The notes below the pieces were generated by a model. The model worked only from the letters and a program-made list of their open reading frames with translations. It was not told the DNA's origin and did not search any database. A stretch of 64,000 nucleotides of DNA, from NCBI RefSeq assembly GCF_001494595.1, contig NZ_LN929907.1:1555468-1619467 (forward strand), in the 5' to 3' direction. Below are positions 63,582-64,000 of this stretch, piece by piece. A program made the translations under genes and the position numbers. The stretch's first letter is position 1. Each line of letters opens with the position of its first letter. This DNA comes from Mycobacterium sp. M26. Lineage in GTDB: Bacteria > Actinomycetota > Actinomycetes > Mycobacteriales > Mycobacteriaceae.

Positions 63582-64000
63582 GGTGCAACTCCAGGGATGT
63601 GCGGGCCGGTGCGGGGAACTCGATGAACTCGACGGCGGTGCCGTCAGGATCCTTGACGAAGAACATCCGCACTCCGGCGATGTCGAACGGCGCCTGATCG
63701 GGTTCGAACCCCGCGGCGCACACCCGGCGGTAGGTTTGGTCCAGGTCAGTAACCGACAGGGAGATGTTCTGGTTGCCGACGATGGACCGCCGCGGCGGGC
63801 GGGGCTGATCGCCCAGCGACAACAGTTCCAGCATCACGCCACCGACGAGTCCGCCGACCACGTGGCCCTGATTGCCCGAGGCGCCACCGATCGCCGCGTC
63901 GAAGGGCTCGCCGGACATGGTCTGGTCGAACACCACCTCCATGCCCAGCAGTTCCCGATAGAACGTCAGTGCCCGGTCCATATCGGTCACGCCCACCACA
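63571..64000 (-). CDS. VOC-family (glyoxalase-like) protein, 5' end beyond the window
   Basis: The visible 142 residues contain a VOC domain: VVGVTDMDRALTFYRELLG, a Glu-containing second strand (MLELLSL) and the closing KDPDGTAVEFIEF motif with the metal-binding Glu. Family members normally have several residues before the first visible Val, so the true start lies beyond the right edge. It is first in the VOC-SDR-TetR operon, and the pairing with an SDR suggests a small-molecule degradation pathway. Confidence 0.85.
   Translation of the reverse strand, partial: VVGVTDMDRALTFYRELLGMEVVFDQTMSGEPFDAAIGGASGNQGHVVGGLVGGVMLELLSLGDQPRPPRRSIVGNQNISLSVTDLDQTYRRVCAAGFEPDQAPFDIAGVRMFFVKDPDGTAVEFIEFPAPARTSLELHRGT

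Overview
The window looks like part of a mycobacterial chromosome, probably an environmental Mycolicibacterium-type species. The two strongest indications are a mycofactocin cluster in the usual order (mftR divergent from mftABCDEFG, 50.4-57.7 kb) and a block with the gene order of M. tuberculosis Rv2319c-Rv2324 (universal stress protein, rocE, rocD, guanidine-modifying enzyme, AsnC/Lrp regulator; 42.1-47.2 kb). The right half (about 30.1-64 kb) is dense, very GC-rich metabolic chromosome. The left half (1 to about 30.1 kb) is visibly less GC-rich, uses more mixed codons and is filled with signalling ATPases and unknown proteins, so it reads as an accessory island. No transposase, integrase, tRNA, rRNA or CRISPR array was seen.

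Left island. (a) 1-7.5 kb, minus strand: an overlapping operon of a small zinc-finger protein, a coiled-coil protein, a Clp-type AAA+ ATPase, a radical-SAM protein, an FHA protein, a PP2C phosphatase with an in-frame stop codon, a Ser/Thr kinase and two related small membrane proteins, the last cut by the window edge. (b) 8.0-12.5 kb, plus: a VirD4/HerA-like ATPase with two unknown partners. (c) 12.5-16.7 kb, minus: a VWA/metallopeptidase-like protein, a MoxR ATPase and an unknown protein behind a LexA-box-like site, plus a small Cys/Arg-rich protein. (d) 17.0-25.7 kb, plus: a membrane protein, a YbjN-fold protein, a second Clp-like double-AAA+ protein, a membrane histidine-kinase-like protein, a small helical protein and a large STAND-type NTPase. 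(e) 25.7-30.1 kb: a LuxR-type regulator divergent from a paralogous histidine kinase, response regulator, alpha/beta hydrolase and dual-specificity phosphatase, closed by a clear hairpin terminator. Together they form several NTPase-centred signalling modules of the kind associated with stress or biological-conflict responses; no function can be assigned from sequence alone.

30.5-41.2 kb: a cyanophycin/arginine locus: cyanophycin synthetase, a tandem-domain cyanophycinase whose second half lacks the catalytic His, a degenerate PIN-like protein, an M14-family peptidase/deacylase, an arginine/ornithine-type antiporter and arginine deiminase. With rocD, rocE and the Rv2323c-like enzyme beyond it, this makes a nitrogen (Arg/Asp) storage, mobilisation and catabolism hub. 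A mycofactocin-coupled type SDR lies between the two halves.

47.3-64 kb: ferredoxin reductase, a triple-VOC protein with an ECF sigma factor, the mycofactocin cluster, an Asp/Glu racemase-family protein, a TetR regulator, a cytochrome P450, a lipoprotein carboxylesterase, and a TetR/SDR/VOC operon running off the right edge. The mycofactocin dehydrogenase gene mftG is broken by a 107-bp direct duplication that shifts the frame, and it lacks a normal start codon.
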